A stretch of 64,000 nucleotides of DNA from Camillea tinctor (lineage: Eukaryota; Ascomycota; Sordariomycetes; Xylariales; Xylariaceae): contig MU394071.1 of NCBI GenBank assembly GCA_022578605.1, positions 496,001-560,000 on the forward strand. Direction: 5' to 3'. The notes beneath the pieces are model-generated. The model saw nothing but the letters and a program-made list of their open reading frames with translations. It did no database searches and was not told the DNA's origin. Both the position numbers and the translations under genes were made by a program. Shown piece by piece: positions 48,760-61,636 of the stretch (position 1 is its first letter; each line of letters starts with the position of its first letter).

Positions 48760-51425
48760 ATGCCGCCAAATGGAATGACAAATGGCTCTCGGACCGTCCG
48801 TCAACCAGACCTACATCTTGTTGTAAGTGGTGATATACACTCCCTCTACCTACCCATAACTACATAAGATGTCGCTAACTCATCCGTTTCCTTCTTTTCC
48901 TCTACTTCCAGACAGACGAGGACGCCGTCTACGAGCAGGATATCCTACGCGATCCCGGTAGCACGAAGCCCTGGCTAGCATACATCCAATTTAAATTCCA
49001 GCATGGCACTGTTCAAGAACAAGCCTTTGTCCTCGAGCGGGCTTGTCTCCAGCTGCCGCGGTCTTATAAGCTATGGAAGATGGTAAGCTATATCATTCCC
49101 ATAAATTGCAATTATGCGGTACATGAGAGGATAGAGAAGAGAGATATATATACTAATATTTTAACCTAGTACCTGCAATTCCGAACCAAGCATGTCTCCA
49201 AACTCAACGCTGCTGTATTCGCTTCCGAATACCGAAAAGTCAACGCGCTCTTTGAACGAGCCCTGGTCCTCCTCAACAAGATGCCACGAATTTGGGAAAT
49301 GTACCTAAAATTTTTGCTTCAGCAACCTTTAGTGACACTAACGCGACGGGCCTTCGACCGAGCCTTGCGAGCCCTCCCCATAACCCAACACAACCGGATA
49401 TGGGCCCTCTACCGACCCTTCGCCAACTCGGCTGCAGGAGAGACTGCCGTCAAAATCTGGAGGCGGTATATGCAGGTTCATCCAGAAGATGCCGAAGACT
49501 TTATTGAGCTTTTGACACAGGTCGGCCTGTATACTGAAGCTGTGAAGAAATACATCGATATCCTGAACAACCCCCGGTTCACCAGCAAACACGCAAAAGG
49601 CCATTATGAGCTATGGAGCGAGATGGTAGATCTACTTGTAGAACACGCAACCGAGATCGAGACGGGCCACGAAACCGGCATAGACGTCGAACGCATCATT
49701 CGCAGTGGAATAGACAGGTTTGCCGACCAGAGAGGGAAACTTTGGTGCGGCTTGGCTACATACTGGGTTAGAAGAGGCAGCTTTGAACGCGCACGCGATG
49801 TCTTCGAGGAGGGCATAACCACTGTCATGACCGTCCGAGACTTCACACTTATATTCGATTCATACGCAGAATTCGAGGAATCCATCATTGGCGCCTTGAT
49901 GGAACTGGCTTCATCGCGCGCAGACGATGGGAAGGTTGACGAGGATGCCGACTTCGATCTGGACATACGCATGATGCGCTTCGAGCAACTTATGGACCGG
50001 AGACCGTTTCTCCTCAACGATGTTTTGCTACGGCAGAACCCCAATAACGTCGCAGAGTGGGAGAAAAGAGTGGCACTGTGGGGCGAAAATAGTGTTGAAG
50101 TTGTTCAGACCTACACCGACGCTATCGCCGCCATCCAGCCAAAGAAGGCTATAGGACCCTTCCACCAGCTATGGGCAAACTATGCCAAGTTCTACGAAAA
50201 GGGGGGCGACATTCGTAACGCGAGGATCATCATGGAAAAGGCTGTGAAGGTCCCTTTCAAATCGGTCACCGAACTCGCAGACATGTGGATTGAATGGGCC
50301 GAAATGGAACTCCGCAACGAAAATTTCGACGAAGCTGTTAAGATCATGGCGAAAGCCGTGCAAGCCCCAAAGCGGTCTACGGTCGACTACTTTGACGAGA
50401 CTCTTTCACCACAACAAAGGGTACACAAGAACTGGAAGCTATGGAGTTTCTACGTGGACCTTGTTGAGAGTGTCAGTTCCCTCGAGGAGACAAAGAAGGT
50501 ATACGAACGAATATTTGAATTGCGCATTGCTACACCGCAAACTGTCGTCAACTATGCCAACCTAATGGAGGAAAATAAGTATTTCGAAGAGTCCTTCAAA
50601 ATCTATGAAAGAGGTCTCGACCTCTTTAGCTACCCGGTTGCCTTCGAGCTCTGGAATCTATACTTAACCAAGGCAGTTGACCGAAAGATAAGCATCGAAC
50701 GCCTCCGAGATCTCTTTGAGCAAGCGGTAGAAGATTGTCCACCCAAGTTTGCCAAGGTCCTCTACCTAATGTATGGAAACCTGGAAGAAGAAAGGGGTTT
50801 AGCAAGACATGCGATGCGCATTTACGAACGAGCCACGCGTGCAGTTTCTGACGAGGACCGAGCGGATATGTTCAACTTTTATATCACCAAGTCGGCGTCC
50901 AACTTCGGCTTACCCTCGACCAGACCGATATATGAGAGAGCCATTTCAGCCCTACCCGACGAAGAGGCGCGGGACATGTGTCTTAAGTTTGCGGATATGG
51001 AGAAGCGTCTTGGCGAGATCGACCGCGCTCGCGCTATCTACGGCCACGCATCTCAGTTCTGTGATCCACGCACGAACCCCGCCTTCTGGACGAAATGGGA
51101 ACAGTTTGAAGTGCAGCACGGCAACGAGGATACCTATAAGGAAATGCTTCGTATCAAACGTAGTGTGCAGGCGCAATACAACACCGATGTCAACTTCATC
51201 GCATCCCAGGCTATCGCGCGCAGCCAACAGGCTAAGGGAACTACCGATGCGAATGGCGACACCGAAGTGGCTGATGCCATGGAGCAGCTAGAACGCCAGG
51301 CCCGGGCTCCGGTAGGCTTCGTCGCGTCAAGTACAGGAATAGCGGGTACAATAACCAAGGACCAGGCAGTGGCAGTAGCTGCCAATCCGGATGCCATCGA
51401 TATAGACGGCATGGATGACGACTGA
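48760..51425 (+). CDS. SYF1: Pre-mRNA-splicing factor Syf1 (HAT-repeat protein)
   Basis: Three exons, 48760-48822, 48912-49082 and 49170-51425, give 829 residues, close to family length. After a short unstructured start, the protein is built of HAT/TPR-like helical repeats with recurring W..Y and R.I.E.A patterns (KPWLAYIQFKF, RIWEMYLKFL, KLWSFYVDLVES, FELWNLYLTKA). It ends in an acidic tail. Syf1 is a scaffold of the Prp19/NTC complex that stabilises the catalytic spliceosome. Both introns lie in the first 140 codons, and the rest is one long exon. The start is fixed by the conserved second exon (TDEDAVYEQDILRDPGS) joining in phase 0. Confidence 0.95.
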
Positions 51426-53414
51426 AATGAAATTTCCCGTTTTTATTGTGGGTGGATAAAGGGGGATGGATAGGATGTGTACGTGCACGGGGGAAAGGGC
51501 TTTATCGGATCTCCCTGGTTTCCTCTCGGCTCTTTTTTATCTTTTTTTTTCGTCTCTTCTTTTTTCCCCTTTAATTCTTCGGCTTCTTCGATGGAAAACG
51601 AGAAGAGAAAAAAAAAAAGAGAAAAACTTGTTAACGAAGATAAAGAAAAGAGGGACAGGAGAGGAGAGGGGAAGGAAATAACACATTTAACAACAGAAGA
51701 AAGTAAACTTGGTTCTTTTTGGCATATTTGTAAATGAATGGCGGCCTTTTTTTTCTTTAGTTTCTCTTTTTTTCTCTGTTCCTCTCGATCTTTTTTTTTC
51801 TGTCCTCAACTCGACATGTTGAATCATATGTCCCCTCAGGTATTGTGTCTGTCGTTGCTGTTGTCGCTGTGTCTTATAGGAGACTTTACTACCTAAACCT
51901 AACTTACCTTACCCTACTCCTTAGGTACTGTAGCTACTTAAAGCTAGAAACCTGACGGAATGGAAAGTCGTGACTTGAATTTTTTGAAATTTTGAAAAGA
52001 GGAAAAGGAGAAGAAAAAATGAATATGAATTAAGTAAAAAAGGGAAATAATCCTTTCTTTTTTCTTGGGTTTGGGTTTTCTTTGGTCAGAGGGTAAAATC
52101 TTTGGGTTTCTTTTTCTTTTTCTTTCTGCTTTTCCATCTCGATTTTTTTTGATTTTTTTCCCTTCTTATGGGGTGAGTGCGAAGTCAAGAGAACTGCCTT
52201 AAATGGGTTATTACTATATATATCATCTTTATTGTTACAAACGTTCGTTTAGTTCTTTCTTGTATAACCTGGTTTCTCCATGGAGCAGGGAACAACCACA
52301 CACACACAGCTTCATACATACCATATATATATATATATATATAATCTACATAGGTATATCTTTCACTTTACGTACTTGATTTTTGGCCACATCGTATGGC
52401 GGGTAGGATAGGATAGGATAGGGGGAGGGATATGGAGGGAGGTTGATGAATAGGTGGATGTGATGGCGGATGGGTTGGGATACTTGCTTGCTATAGGGGG
52501 GATGGAAGGGAATGAATGAAGGTGGAGAAAGGGGACCATAGGATTAACAGGTTAGAGCAGATCATGTCGGGTTAGATACTAGTATAGGTATTTTCTTTCT
52601 TTTTATTTTATTTGAGACTAGGTACAAACAGCAAAAACAATATTGGTATGAACCTATTAGTTTTCGATGGAAACCTCTTGTTCCCCTCTTCCCCCTTTTT
52701 CCCTCACTTCTGTGTCGCGAACTATTTTTTGATATTTTACTTATTTCGTCATAGTAAGTTAGTTATATATTGTAAGTTATCTCTGTGTTATGTAGGTATA
52801 CATATGTAATTTGCGTATAAGCAGGTAGGTTTAAGTAGTGCCTCTGAATGTCCTAGCCTATGAAACCTCATCCCTCTTCCCCCTCTTTTTTTCATATTGG
52901 TTTCTAAATCGCCATTCAAACCTCATCCAGCCCGAATACTAAGACACATCCCTATTCTTTTTGTCTTTCTCATCTTTTCTTTTTTTTTCATTCCCAAGTG
53001 TAAACCGTTTTCTTTCCCTTTGTTTCAGTTCTCATTGCTCCCGGTATTCCGTACCCCAAGGTTATGCAAAAGAAAGAAGAAGAGCGGCAGACAGGTCTCT
53101 TCTTGTTTAGTGCCTCGCTGAGTTGTAGTGAGTTATCACATCATCCAACATCAGCAACGAAAAAGGAGAAAAGAAAATCCATTTCCATCGTCGTTTCTCG
53201 TATACATAGGTTACAAGACGCTCTCCCGTTCCTTGTCTGTATGACTGTGTCTTTCCGCTACTGAACTCTACCCTCAAAAAGTCGCGTACCAGAGCGCCCA
53301 CCCCGTGCTAACACTATAAGAACAGAAAAATCAGTGACCATCCTAATTAGGCAATGACAGGGAACTCCGAACAAAACAAAAAGGGGTAAAAAGGGGTAGG
53401 TTTGCTCACCTAAC
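51426..53414. other. Convergent intergenic region, Syf1 / small basic protein
   Basis: About 2 kb holds T-rich and A/G-rich tracts, a TA microsatellite (about 52325-52342) and a GGATA pentamer repeat (about 52406-52421). Frames in this interval are low-complexity translations of these tracts. Confidence 0.6.
52325..52342. repeat. TA dinucleotide microsatellite
   Basis: An uninterrupted run of about nine TA units lies in the Syf1 3' flank. Confidence 0.85.
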
Positions 53415-54004
53415 CTAGTTGTGCCCAGCGGCCGTGGCGTCCTTGCTGGACTTGCGCTTCTGGCCGCTGGCATCGGCGCTGCCGCGCCGGCTGCTGCCAC
53501 TGCTGCTGATGGACCAGCGCTTCGAGTGGGCCTTGTGCTGCAAAGAGGTCAGTTATAGTTACAGGACGCAAGAATTATTCCCATCCCCACGATGGGAGTG
53601 TTAAAAGAGAAGGGGTTAGGGAAGAGGGGATGGCGGATTCACGTACAAACTCCTCGACCGCATCGCGGTTGCGCTCTACGTGGCCGTCGCGCGAAGAGGG
53701 AGTGGCGTAGATGGAGCCCTTGCGCTTCTGGAAGCGGCTCGGTGGGGTCTTGGAAGCGTCTGTTATAGAGAAGGGTTAGTTAGATTACTGGTAAGACTGT
53801 TGGTAGCTTTATGGGGTGAACAGTTTTGAGTGAGGATGTGAAGAGCGGAGGGGAAGAGTGTTAAAGAACAAGTGAATGTGACATACCCCATTCATCAGTG
53901 TTCGAGTAGTCTCGCGAGCTCTTCCTCACGGCGGGGGATGTAGTGGTGGCGACAGTGCCGAAGGCATTGGAGAACTGGGGGGTTGCGTCGACGTTTGTGG
54001 CCAT
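53415..54004 (-). CDS. Small basic Ser-rich protein of unknown function
   Basis: Three exons, 54004-53887, 53759-53647 and 53537-53415, join in phases 1 and 0 to give 117 residues. The middle carries TPPSRFQKRKGSIYATPSSR, a compact conserved-looking block with basic residues and phosphorylatable Ser/Thr. The C-terminus is Ser/Gly/Lys-rich (GQKRKSSKD). No signal peptide, membrane segment or named domain is visible. I have an impression of similar small predicted proteins in other Sordariomycetes but know no function. Each exon is short, so the model rests on consistent splice signals, including a CTAAC branch site in intron 1 and CTGAC in intron 2, and on the coherence of the product. Confidence 0.75.
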
Positions 54005-54794
54005 GATGCTGGCTATAGGGGGTAGTCCTGTGCTTGATTTTCTTGAATTGCTGTTGTTGCTGCTGCTAGGAGCTGTGTGGTGGTTTCTCTCTGTCTCAGA
54101 GCTATGCTATTAGATGACGATGCGAGAAGCTAGATATGTCTCAATGTCTGTAGGGTAGCATATGGGGGTTAGCTTGGATTTAAATGATGTGTGAGGATGA
54201 AAGAGATAGTTGCGTGATATAGGGAAGACGGCTTTATGAAGTCTTTGTGCTCGGGGCTGTGCGAAAACAGCTGTACGTGTATAGACTATATCCGTACTGT
54301 CTCTATCTATATATCTTATAGATGAAGATAACGAAATATTTACGAGAAACAAGATAACTACCTTTGATGTTTATAAGATAAGATATATCGTAGGTTTGGG
54401 CGTAAAGGAGAGATAGGGGGTGTAGGCTATCTGCAGTTCCTTGGTTCTAGTCTTATTGTGAAGAGGACGGTATATAGGGTGTTGACACACTATGTTCAAT
54501 GACGACGACGAAATAAACAAAGACAAAGAGGTGTGAGTTGAGGCGATAGATGAGATGAAGATTGGGTTTGGGGATGAACTCTCATGCGACTGTCCTGGGA
54601 ACATGTGTAGCTTTATATAGGGGGGGAGAATGGTGGCTACATAGGTATATAGGTACTCACTCCTAGGTAGATTACGTATTCACATCAGCGTATGTTGGGG
54701 TTATACTACATCCCCCTGGTATGCAAATGTATAAGTATCATCCTAGGTTAAGTACATAGGTAGCTACGTACACTTGAATGAAGTTTTCCACCAC

Positions 54795-54825
54795 TCTCCG
54801 CCCCCTCCGCCCCCTCCGCCCCCCT
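54795..54825 (+). repeat. Tandem 9-bp GC-rich repeat (CTCCGCCCC x3)
   Basis: Three near-perfect units lie end to end, followed by C and T runs. It is about 790 bp upstream of the small basic protein start. Confidence 0.85.
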
Positions 54826-55405
54826 TTTTTTAAAGTTCACTGTTCTTTTTGATTCAAGCTCCGGTGACTACCTAGTCTAGCCATTTCTAATCTACTTAAG
54901 GTGCATTGTCAGAGGGCACCTCGTGAGACCATTGAAGTAAAGCACGACGAGTGGTCTGTCTATGTAACTCCTATGCATATAATCTAGGCACATACATTCT
55001 TAGATACATTCTTAGATGCATATATAGGTGGTACTTACCTATCACCCCTTCATGTGGTTCCTCATGGGCTGCCTCTTTTCTTTCTGCTTGACTTACTCTA
55101 CCTCCCCGTTTCCTCTCCTAGCCCCGTATATTGGTGATGCCCCTGTTCGATCATGCAGTATATGTCGAAGCCAAGATGCGAGGATGAATAAGGGTTGCAA
55201 CGGCAAGTCGAGCATACTTTTTCAATTCGCCTCTCGCCGTGTTCGTCCATAGCCTGGCCCCACATCCATTTACATCCACTTACATACACTTACACCAAAA
55301 AAAGACGTCGAGTTACCTACACAAACTCTCAGTATACAACGCATCACGCATCACTAATGCCGTGCACATCGGTAGGTCCTTATGTATGTGTGGTACATGA
55401 TACAT

Positions 55406-55434
55406 TACCTAGGTATAGACTATATACCTAGGTA
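55406..55434. repeat. Two copies of the palindrome TACCTAGGTA
   Basis: Exact 10-bp palindromes at 55406-55415 and 55425-55434 are separated by nine bases. The same 10-mer also occurs at 22323-22332, 22525-22534 and 60367-60376. The function is unknown. Confidence 0.7.
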
Positions 55435-57613
55435 CATAACCTATACGTATATACGTACCGAAACTTGCCGGGGTTAGAAGAGACTCCATTGTTTAACCTC
55501 ACAGTAGCTTCAAGACTAGCGCTAGTCATCATCACCAATCAAGCAACCAGACATCATCATTTGATATGCCAATCTTTCTCCCTTTTTATTCGTACTCCTC
55601 CCCCCCTCCCCTCCCCCCAATACTCTCCGTTTTCTACCAAGGTAGTAACATTGAAAGTTAGAGAGAGAAGTTGACTTGGGAGCTAGCGTAGTGTAGCTTG
55701 CGCCTCCCCCGCTTTCCACCAGTAGCTTCACTAGATCACCGATAAGTTCATTTTTCCCTCCAACGCCTCTTTGCTAACTAACATATTAGACAATGGATCA
55801 CATTAGGGGCATTAACGGGCGTTATCCAATTTAAGTACTGCCTATCTAAACTAAGCATAGTTTACCAAAACTTGAAAACTATGAGTTTTTTATTTTATTT
55901 TATTTGGTTAGTCTTGATTCTCTTTTTCATATAACCTAACCTACATATTTGCATACATACATAGTGGACTTACACATACACACACCCTCCCTTCTTATCT
56001 TTCTCTCTCTCTCTCTCTCACTCCCCTTCTTTCTTTGGTCTATTAGTTGTATTATTATTATTTTTTGTCTTGGCAGATTTCCCATCACAAGGGTTGCCAA
56101 GAAACTCCAGCTCAACTCCACAGGAATTAAACAAGATCATCACTTAAAAGCGCGTGTGATCACCCACAAAACGTGGCTGAGCAAAAAGGTTAGAAGCTAA
56201 GTTAGGTACTGGCACTGCACGTAGGTATGGGTAGGTCAGTAAGCTGTCTTTGGTTCTGTTCTATTCTCTTCTACACATCTCCCCTCTCCTCAGCCCGTCT
56301 CTTCTCCCTCTCTCCCCCTTTTCTCTCTGCATCTTCATCGACACGAGTTCCACAACTGCTTCGGCCAGACTAGTCGGACGAGCGGAGTACCCTTCAGATA
56401 GATTATGGCTAATAAGTATGTATCTAGAAATTACTGTATCATGGGATGGGGATGGGGGTTGATGGCTGACCGAACGCTTGCCTACATAGCTACTGGTCAT
56501 TTTCACCTCTGTTGAGGGTTGTCGGCAAGTTGGTTGTGACGTCAGCTTGAGACCCTGTTCAAGGTTACTTACGGTATTACCTCCCACTGGTCGGCCAATT
56601 CGACCAACCCCTTGCCATGGTTATCTTCCGGCGATCGAATTGAGTTATGTAGATGTATGTCGTATGTCTAGTGCTGTAGTAGCTGCTGTCTAGCGCGCGG
56701 AGGGGAGAGAGAGGTGGTTCGGAGCTCGTCAAGTCTGTCAAGTCTGTAACCATCATATGAGCTGGGTTATTCAACTAAGGGACGTGGCATACAATCCGGT
56801 CCCCTCCGCCATACGTGCGTACGTCCATAACCCACATACCGGCCAATATAGGTATATTTGTTTTTCTCGTGATATACTCTGGAGCCGGCCTTTCAATTGG
56901 GTCCCTGCTAGAGGTGTCATTTGTTTGTTAAGCAGTGTGGGATGATGGTTGTGGTATGTATGGCAGTCTAACCCAGCGCAGACATCGTATCATGCAACTG
57001 TAGATCGGCATCCAAACATCCCCATGCCCGTTCTAGACTCCAGGACCCTTCCGACCCCACCGACCCTACCGCCGGAGGCTGTGTAAGCATTGTACTTTGC
57101 ATACTTTACACTAACATAGTCACATCGATTGTGCAGCTGTTTACTAGTCGACGAGCAGAACCCGGAGGCCATGTGGAGCTGAAGGGAAAGCTCCTTAGAT
57201 TAGAACTAGACATGGCGAAGCTACTACAAATTCCCTCGGGAGCTTGTGATTTGCGTTATAGACTACATCCTGCACGACTTTGATCAGCCTGTCTGCGTTA
57301 GATTTGGAGCTCCCGCCGGTGGCGGACATCATTGGCCAGCCCGACTCCTGATTCGTAACATCACGGAGAGAATGGCCGCGCGCTGATATGACATGGTACG
57401 TAGATCAATTTTTTTTATCCTAAACAAAGTTGGAGACAATACAATTACAGGCGAACAATCGGGTGTTCTGGTCGCTGCAAAGCAACGTAGGCCTTGGAGT
57501 CAGCCACAGGATTTCCTCCTATCAATCAAACCCGTCGGGCGGCCGCGGACCCAGGCGACGGTAACGACGAGCTTCCCTCTGACCAACCACACACAAAAGG
57601 GGGGATTCCCAAT

Positions 57614-58897
57614 CTAGAACTCCTCATCGTCCAGTCCCGCTTCAAAATCAGCCTTTGACACTTTTGGAGCACGCTTGAGGATCCGGCCTAGGCGGGCGGC
57701 GTCCCTCCTGACGGCCTTAGCAAGGTTGCGGCGCGCGGTAGCAGCGGTGGTCGAGTTGTTGCCACTGGCCACTAATAGATAGTTTAGCAATCTAAAACAC
57801 GCAAATATACAACGGTAAAAAGGGGGAGAGAAGAAAAAAGAAAAAAAAGAAAAAGTAACCTACTTTGAACGGGGACTACGCCGCCGAAGGGACCAGCTCT
57901 CGCGCCATTCTGGCATCGAACAAGGCAGGTGTTGTCCTGGCCAGCAACGGTGCCAGTGCAGTTCTGATCTGCCGGTATGGCAGCGATCAGGGGGAAGTCG
58001 GTCGCTGCGCCGTCTCGGTCCCGCGAGTCTTCCCCGGGGGGTGACTTGACCACGTCGATGTCTTCCCACGTTTCCGCGGTGCCGTCGTCGTTGATCATGC
58101 AGGTGTAAGGACCCGCACCATCGGCGTTGACCTATGATATTAGGGGATATTGGGTTAGTTTGTAATTAAATGTAAATTACTGTTCATAGATAGAGGGGAA
58201 AGAGGGTGGGTGAGCAAGTTGCAGTTGGAGAATAGGTAGCATCCGAACCACGATAACAGGAAGTACGGAATGTAGGGGGACATGAAAAGGAGGGGGGGAT
58301 CAGAATATTGCCATTACTCGTGGCAAAATGCTTGTTTAGGACTTCTTTATATTGGCATGGGTTGGGGGAACCGAAGAAGGGAGATAGAGAAGCCGCCCAG
58401 GAAAAGGAAGAGGAGGGTGAAAAAGGGGGGGGAGAAAGAAAAGAAAAGTCAAGCTTTTCTTACTAACCTGGTGCAAGGTCATAGTAAGTTGACCACCCTG
58501 AGTAACCTGGGGTAGCTGATCTCCCGTCTCGGCCATGATCGCCTGAGTTCCTTGCTCGAGGTTGTTATCGCCTGCGCCAATCGTCTCTCCGAGAGTATCG
58601 GCTTGGTCGCCTCTGAATCGGGTGCTGTCCTGCTGGAAGGGTCGTCGCCGGGTGCCGTCACGGGGCGTCGAGGTATCTACACCAAGACCCACTAAGATGA
58701 AGAAAGGTATTAGTGGTGAATCCTTTATTTTTTTTCCTTTTTGCTGTCGTTGTTTTTATTTTCGAAAAGCTACTGGGAATTAACTTACTTCCGGAACCAC
58801 CAGCATCGCCGACGGCGTCGACAATGACACCATGTGCGGCAGCTAGCTGCGCAACGGCTACAAGCCCGAAGGTAAAGATAACCTTGATGGAAGACAT
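57614..58897 (-). CDS. GEgh16/MAS-type secreted protein
   Basis: Four exons, 58897-58789, 58691-58468, 58131-57864 and 57771-57614, give 252 residues. The first 21 or so residues are a signal peptide ending in AAAHG, so the mature protein starts at or near the [13 protein letters not shown] motif of the family. Conserved blocks follow: [66 protein letters not shown] and [20 protein letters not shown]. Four cysteines are in the expected places. The family includes Blumeria Egh16 and Magnaporthe MAS/GAS proteins expressed during infection-structure formation; the biochemical role is not established. The C-terminal tail (about 200-252) is strongly basic with RR and KR pairs, then acidic. The second intron is long for this window at 336 nt. 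Confidence 0.93.
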
Positions 58898-61636
58898 GGT
58901 AATGGTGATTATTTTGTATCGGTGGGTTTGTCGGTTATTAAGAAGGTCAGGAAGAATTATTAAAAATCTTGAAAAAGGCAACCTGAACCAGCAGGACGGG
59001 TGAAAGATACAAAAAGGGTTTGTAGAAAAGGGGAAAGAAGAAGAGACTTGGTTGGCTTGATGGTGATGGTGATGGTGAAGAAAAGAAAAGTATCATCATC
59101 ACCAGCGCAACATGCTCTTCTTATAGAAAACTTGCACTCGTGATGCTCTCACATTTCCCTCACTCGTTTCTATATTCCCTCTCGAGTATACCTTCTACCC
59201 CGTCTATACGGATCTCCCACGGATCTCCCACGGATCTCCCAAACAACTCCTAAGCCTCTTCCCTTTTTCGCACAGCAGACCAAGTTAAGCTGGTAAGCTT
59301 CAAGTTTCGATACAAAGCCCAGCGGAACAAAACATGTCCAAACGCATAACCCCGTGTTACATCAACATAGCCTCATCAACCTCGAGAAGCTTTGCAAAAA
59401 AAAACCAAGAATTGTATTATTCCCATGGAGGAGATTTGAAGCTCAGGATCTACGCCTTCTCATTGGTCCACAACACTGTAGGATTCGCTGTGCAAGCCGT
59501 ATTAGGTATAAGCTCAAGTGAGCTCAAGAGTGTCTGTGGGTATGGGTGTTGTATGAGTGAATGTGGGGTTGGAGCTTGAGAGGTACGGGAGCATCTCCAG
59601 CCGGAGAGTTTTGGTTTCTTTCTATGCTCTGTTGGGCTTGGTTCGAGTGTGAAACTCGAAAGCGGGACCAATCGCATCTCAGTATTCAATTAAGCTTTTG
59701 TTCCGATCTTCGTTCGCCCAGATGCTAGGGGGGGTTTCCCTGTCTTCTACTTATTCTTCTTTTGAATCTCTTCGTTTTAAGGGTATAGTGCAGCAGTGGG
59801 ATTGATTGAAAAAGAAGGTCTTGGTACCAAAGACACTTTCCCGTTGTCGGCAGCTATCGCCGAGCGGACGGACTGGGCCAAGACTGAGGACGGGAAGGGG
59901 AATATCACCTATGGGTCTTGGTTGTATGTACATGGTATAGTAAACTTACATGGCATTATACATATGTATGATGGATGAGCCTCCCCCTCACCGTTTGGTT
60001 CCTGCATACGGTACCTAACTCACGGGCCTGAGAGCCTCCATCTGTCACGATGCAAAGCCTTGTGTAAGTATCAAGTGGGTTTGCATGTAGCATAGACGGT
60101 CATTTGGTGGTTTTGGTTCATTGCGCCTAAGAGAAAAGACTAGAACAACGTAGAACTATCTTCTGGAGGCACCCTCACGAAGTTCTGGATGGTCACTTGA
60201 CATGAATGATAGTGTAGCTAAAATTCTTTGGATCTCGTATCTCGTGTTCTATTTTTGCTTTCCTAGGTATTTATTTATCCTCACCGCTCCAACGGGTCCC
60301 GTATGTGTACAGACACATAGAAAACAGACATTGTGGTTTTCTGGTCTGGGTTCGCGTGGTTCATATTACCTAGGTACCTACGCTCTTCACCAACTGGTGA
60401 TCTACTTAGCTACCTGCTCAGATCTCTGGGACCGTGCTGCCGAAGAACGAAGAACGAACAAGGAAATGATCAAAACTCATCCAGATTAGGCAAGTGTGCG
60501 ACAAAACCTCCCTGATTGCCATGTGATGCGAGCCGTGGATCGCAAGACTCTCCCTTTTCTCTCCCTCTCTCTCTCTCCTCACTTCCTTCAGGAGAGGCGA
60601 GAAAGGTTAAGGGGGGTTTTACTCTTTGTCTCCGCTGAAACTAAACAATGAAAAGAGGGCAAGGGGGTAAGAAAATAAGAACGTGAAGGAGATCCATATC
60701 CAATAAGATCAACCGATATTTGTAAATCGTACCAGAGATCTGAGCTGTGGTGATACCTACTGAGTGTACGTGCTATCTGCCAAGGCACGGGCTTCTTGGC
60801 CGTTTCATACCCGGCGTTGTACGGTTGTACCGAGTTGCTTCCGGAGGGGAAAGGAGAGGGAAATAGTTCACGTCTGCCGGATCTACGGCAGTCGGCAAGG
60901 ATAAATATACCCAATTAGGTAGGTTGGAGGCATGTACATGATTTGGGTTGGGTTTCTACTCTGCTGAGGTATGCACTTATATTGTTTCATTATAGGTGGG
61001 CGAAGCCGAATGATATTCTGTTTGGGTTTTCAGCTTACCTTTTTACTTAACAGCCTTAACCTCTTAACTCAGACTACAATAATATTGACTTGTAGGTTCT
61101 TAGGAAGGTAAGACATCTCATTTATGGGTTACCTCAATTTCCTGAGTGTTAGATATGCAGGATTTGTTACTTTTCTTCTTTTACATTTCTTCTCATTCGT
61201 GTAAGTGATCATGCAGCATGGTTAAGTTCTAAGGGACGAGAATGGGTTACCTAATCCATCTCATATCCATACAACTACACTAGGTTAGGTTAGTAGAACA
61301 TGGGTTCATGATTGCCAGCTGGCAGCAGCTGGTCTTAGCTATTACCAGCTGCATGTACTTCCAAGCACAGGCCATTAAATTTCTACCTTCAGTGGCAATT
61401 TAGTGGACTTCGATGTAAAGCTCATCATAGAAACGAAAATCACAAGTCCAAAAGTCTAAGCAGCGATATACGGACAACCCAAGGGTATCAAGCATCTCCC
61501 TCGAGGTACAGTGATTATACGACAGATACAATACGCTATAAACCAAAAGAGACAAATTCCTGACAATGGAATACTGCTCTTAGTCCCTCATGAGTCTCAT
61601 GACTTAGGGCTGACTTGACTCACGATCCAGCATCCA
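58898..61636. other. 2.7-kb divergent intergenic region, GEgh16 gene / Cca1
   Basis: No gene is supported. It includes an 11-bp triple repeat (59209-59241), a GGTGAT-rich tract (about 59062-59080) and one TACCTAGGTA palindrome (60367-60376). Frames at 60202-60489 and 60588-60914 show no domain or coding bias. Confidence 0.55.
59209..59241 (+). repeat. Three perfect tandem copies of an 11-bp unit
   Basis: The unit CGGATCTCCCA is repeated three times without interruption, about 312 bp upstream of the GEgh16 protein start. Confidence 0.95.

Larger units (their letters stand above)
54005..57613. other. 3.6-kb intergenic region between the small basic protein and the GEgh16 gene
   Basis: No gene is supported. 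Notable sequence includes a tandem CCTCCGCCC array (about 54795-54825), two TACCTAGGTA palindromes 19 bp apart (55406-55415 and 55425-55434), and a CT microsatellite (about 56001-56020). Reading frames here are short and lack domains. Confidence 0.55.
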
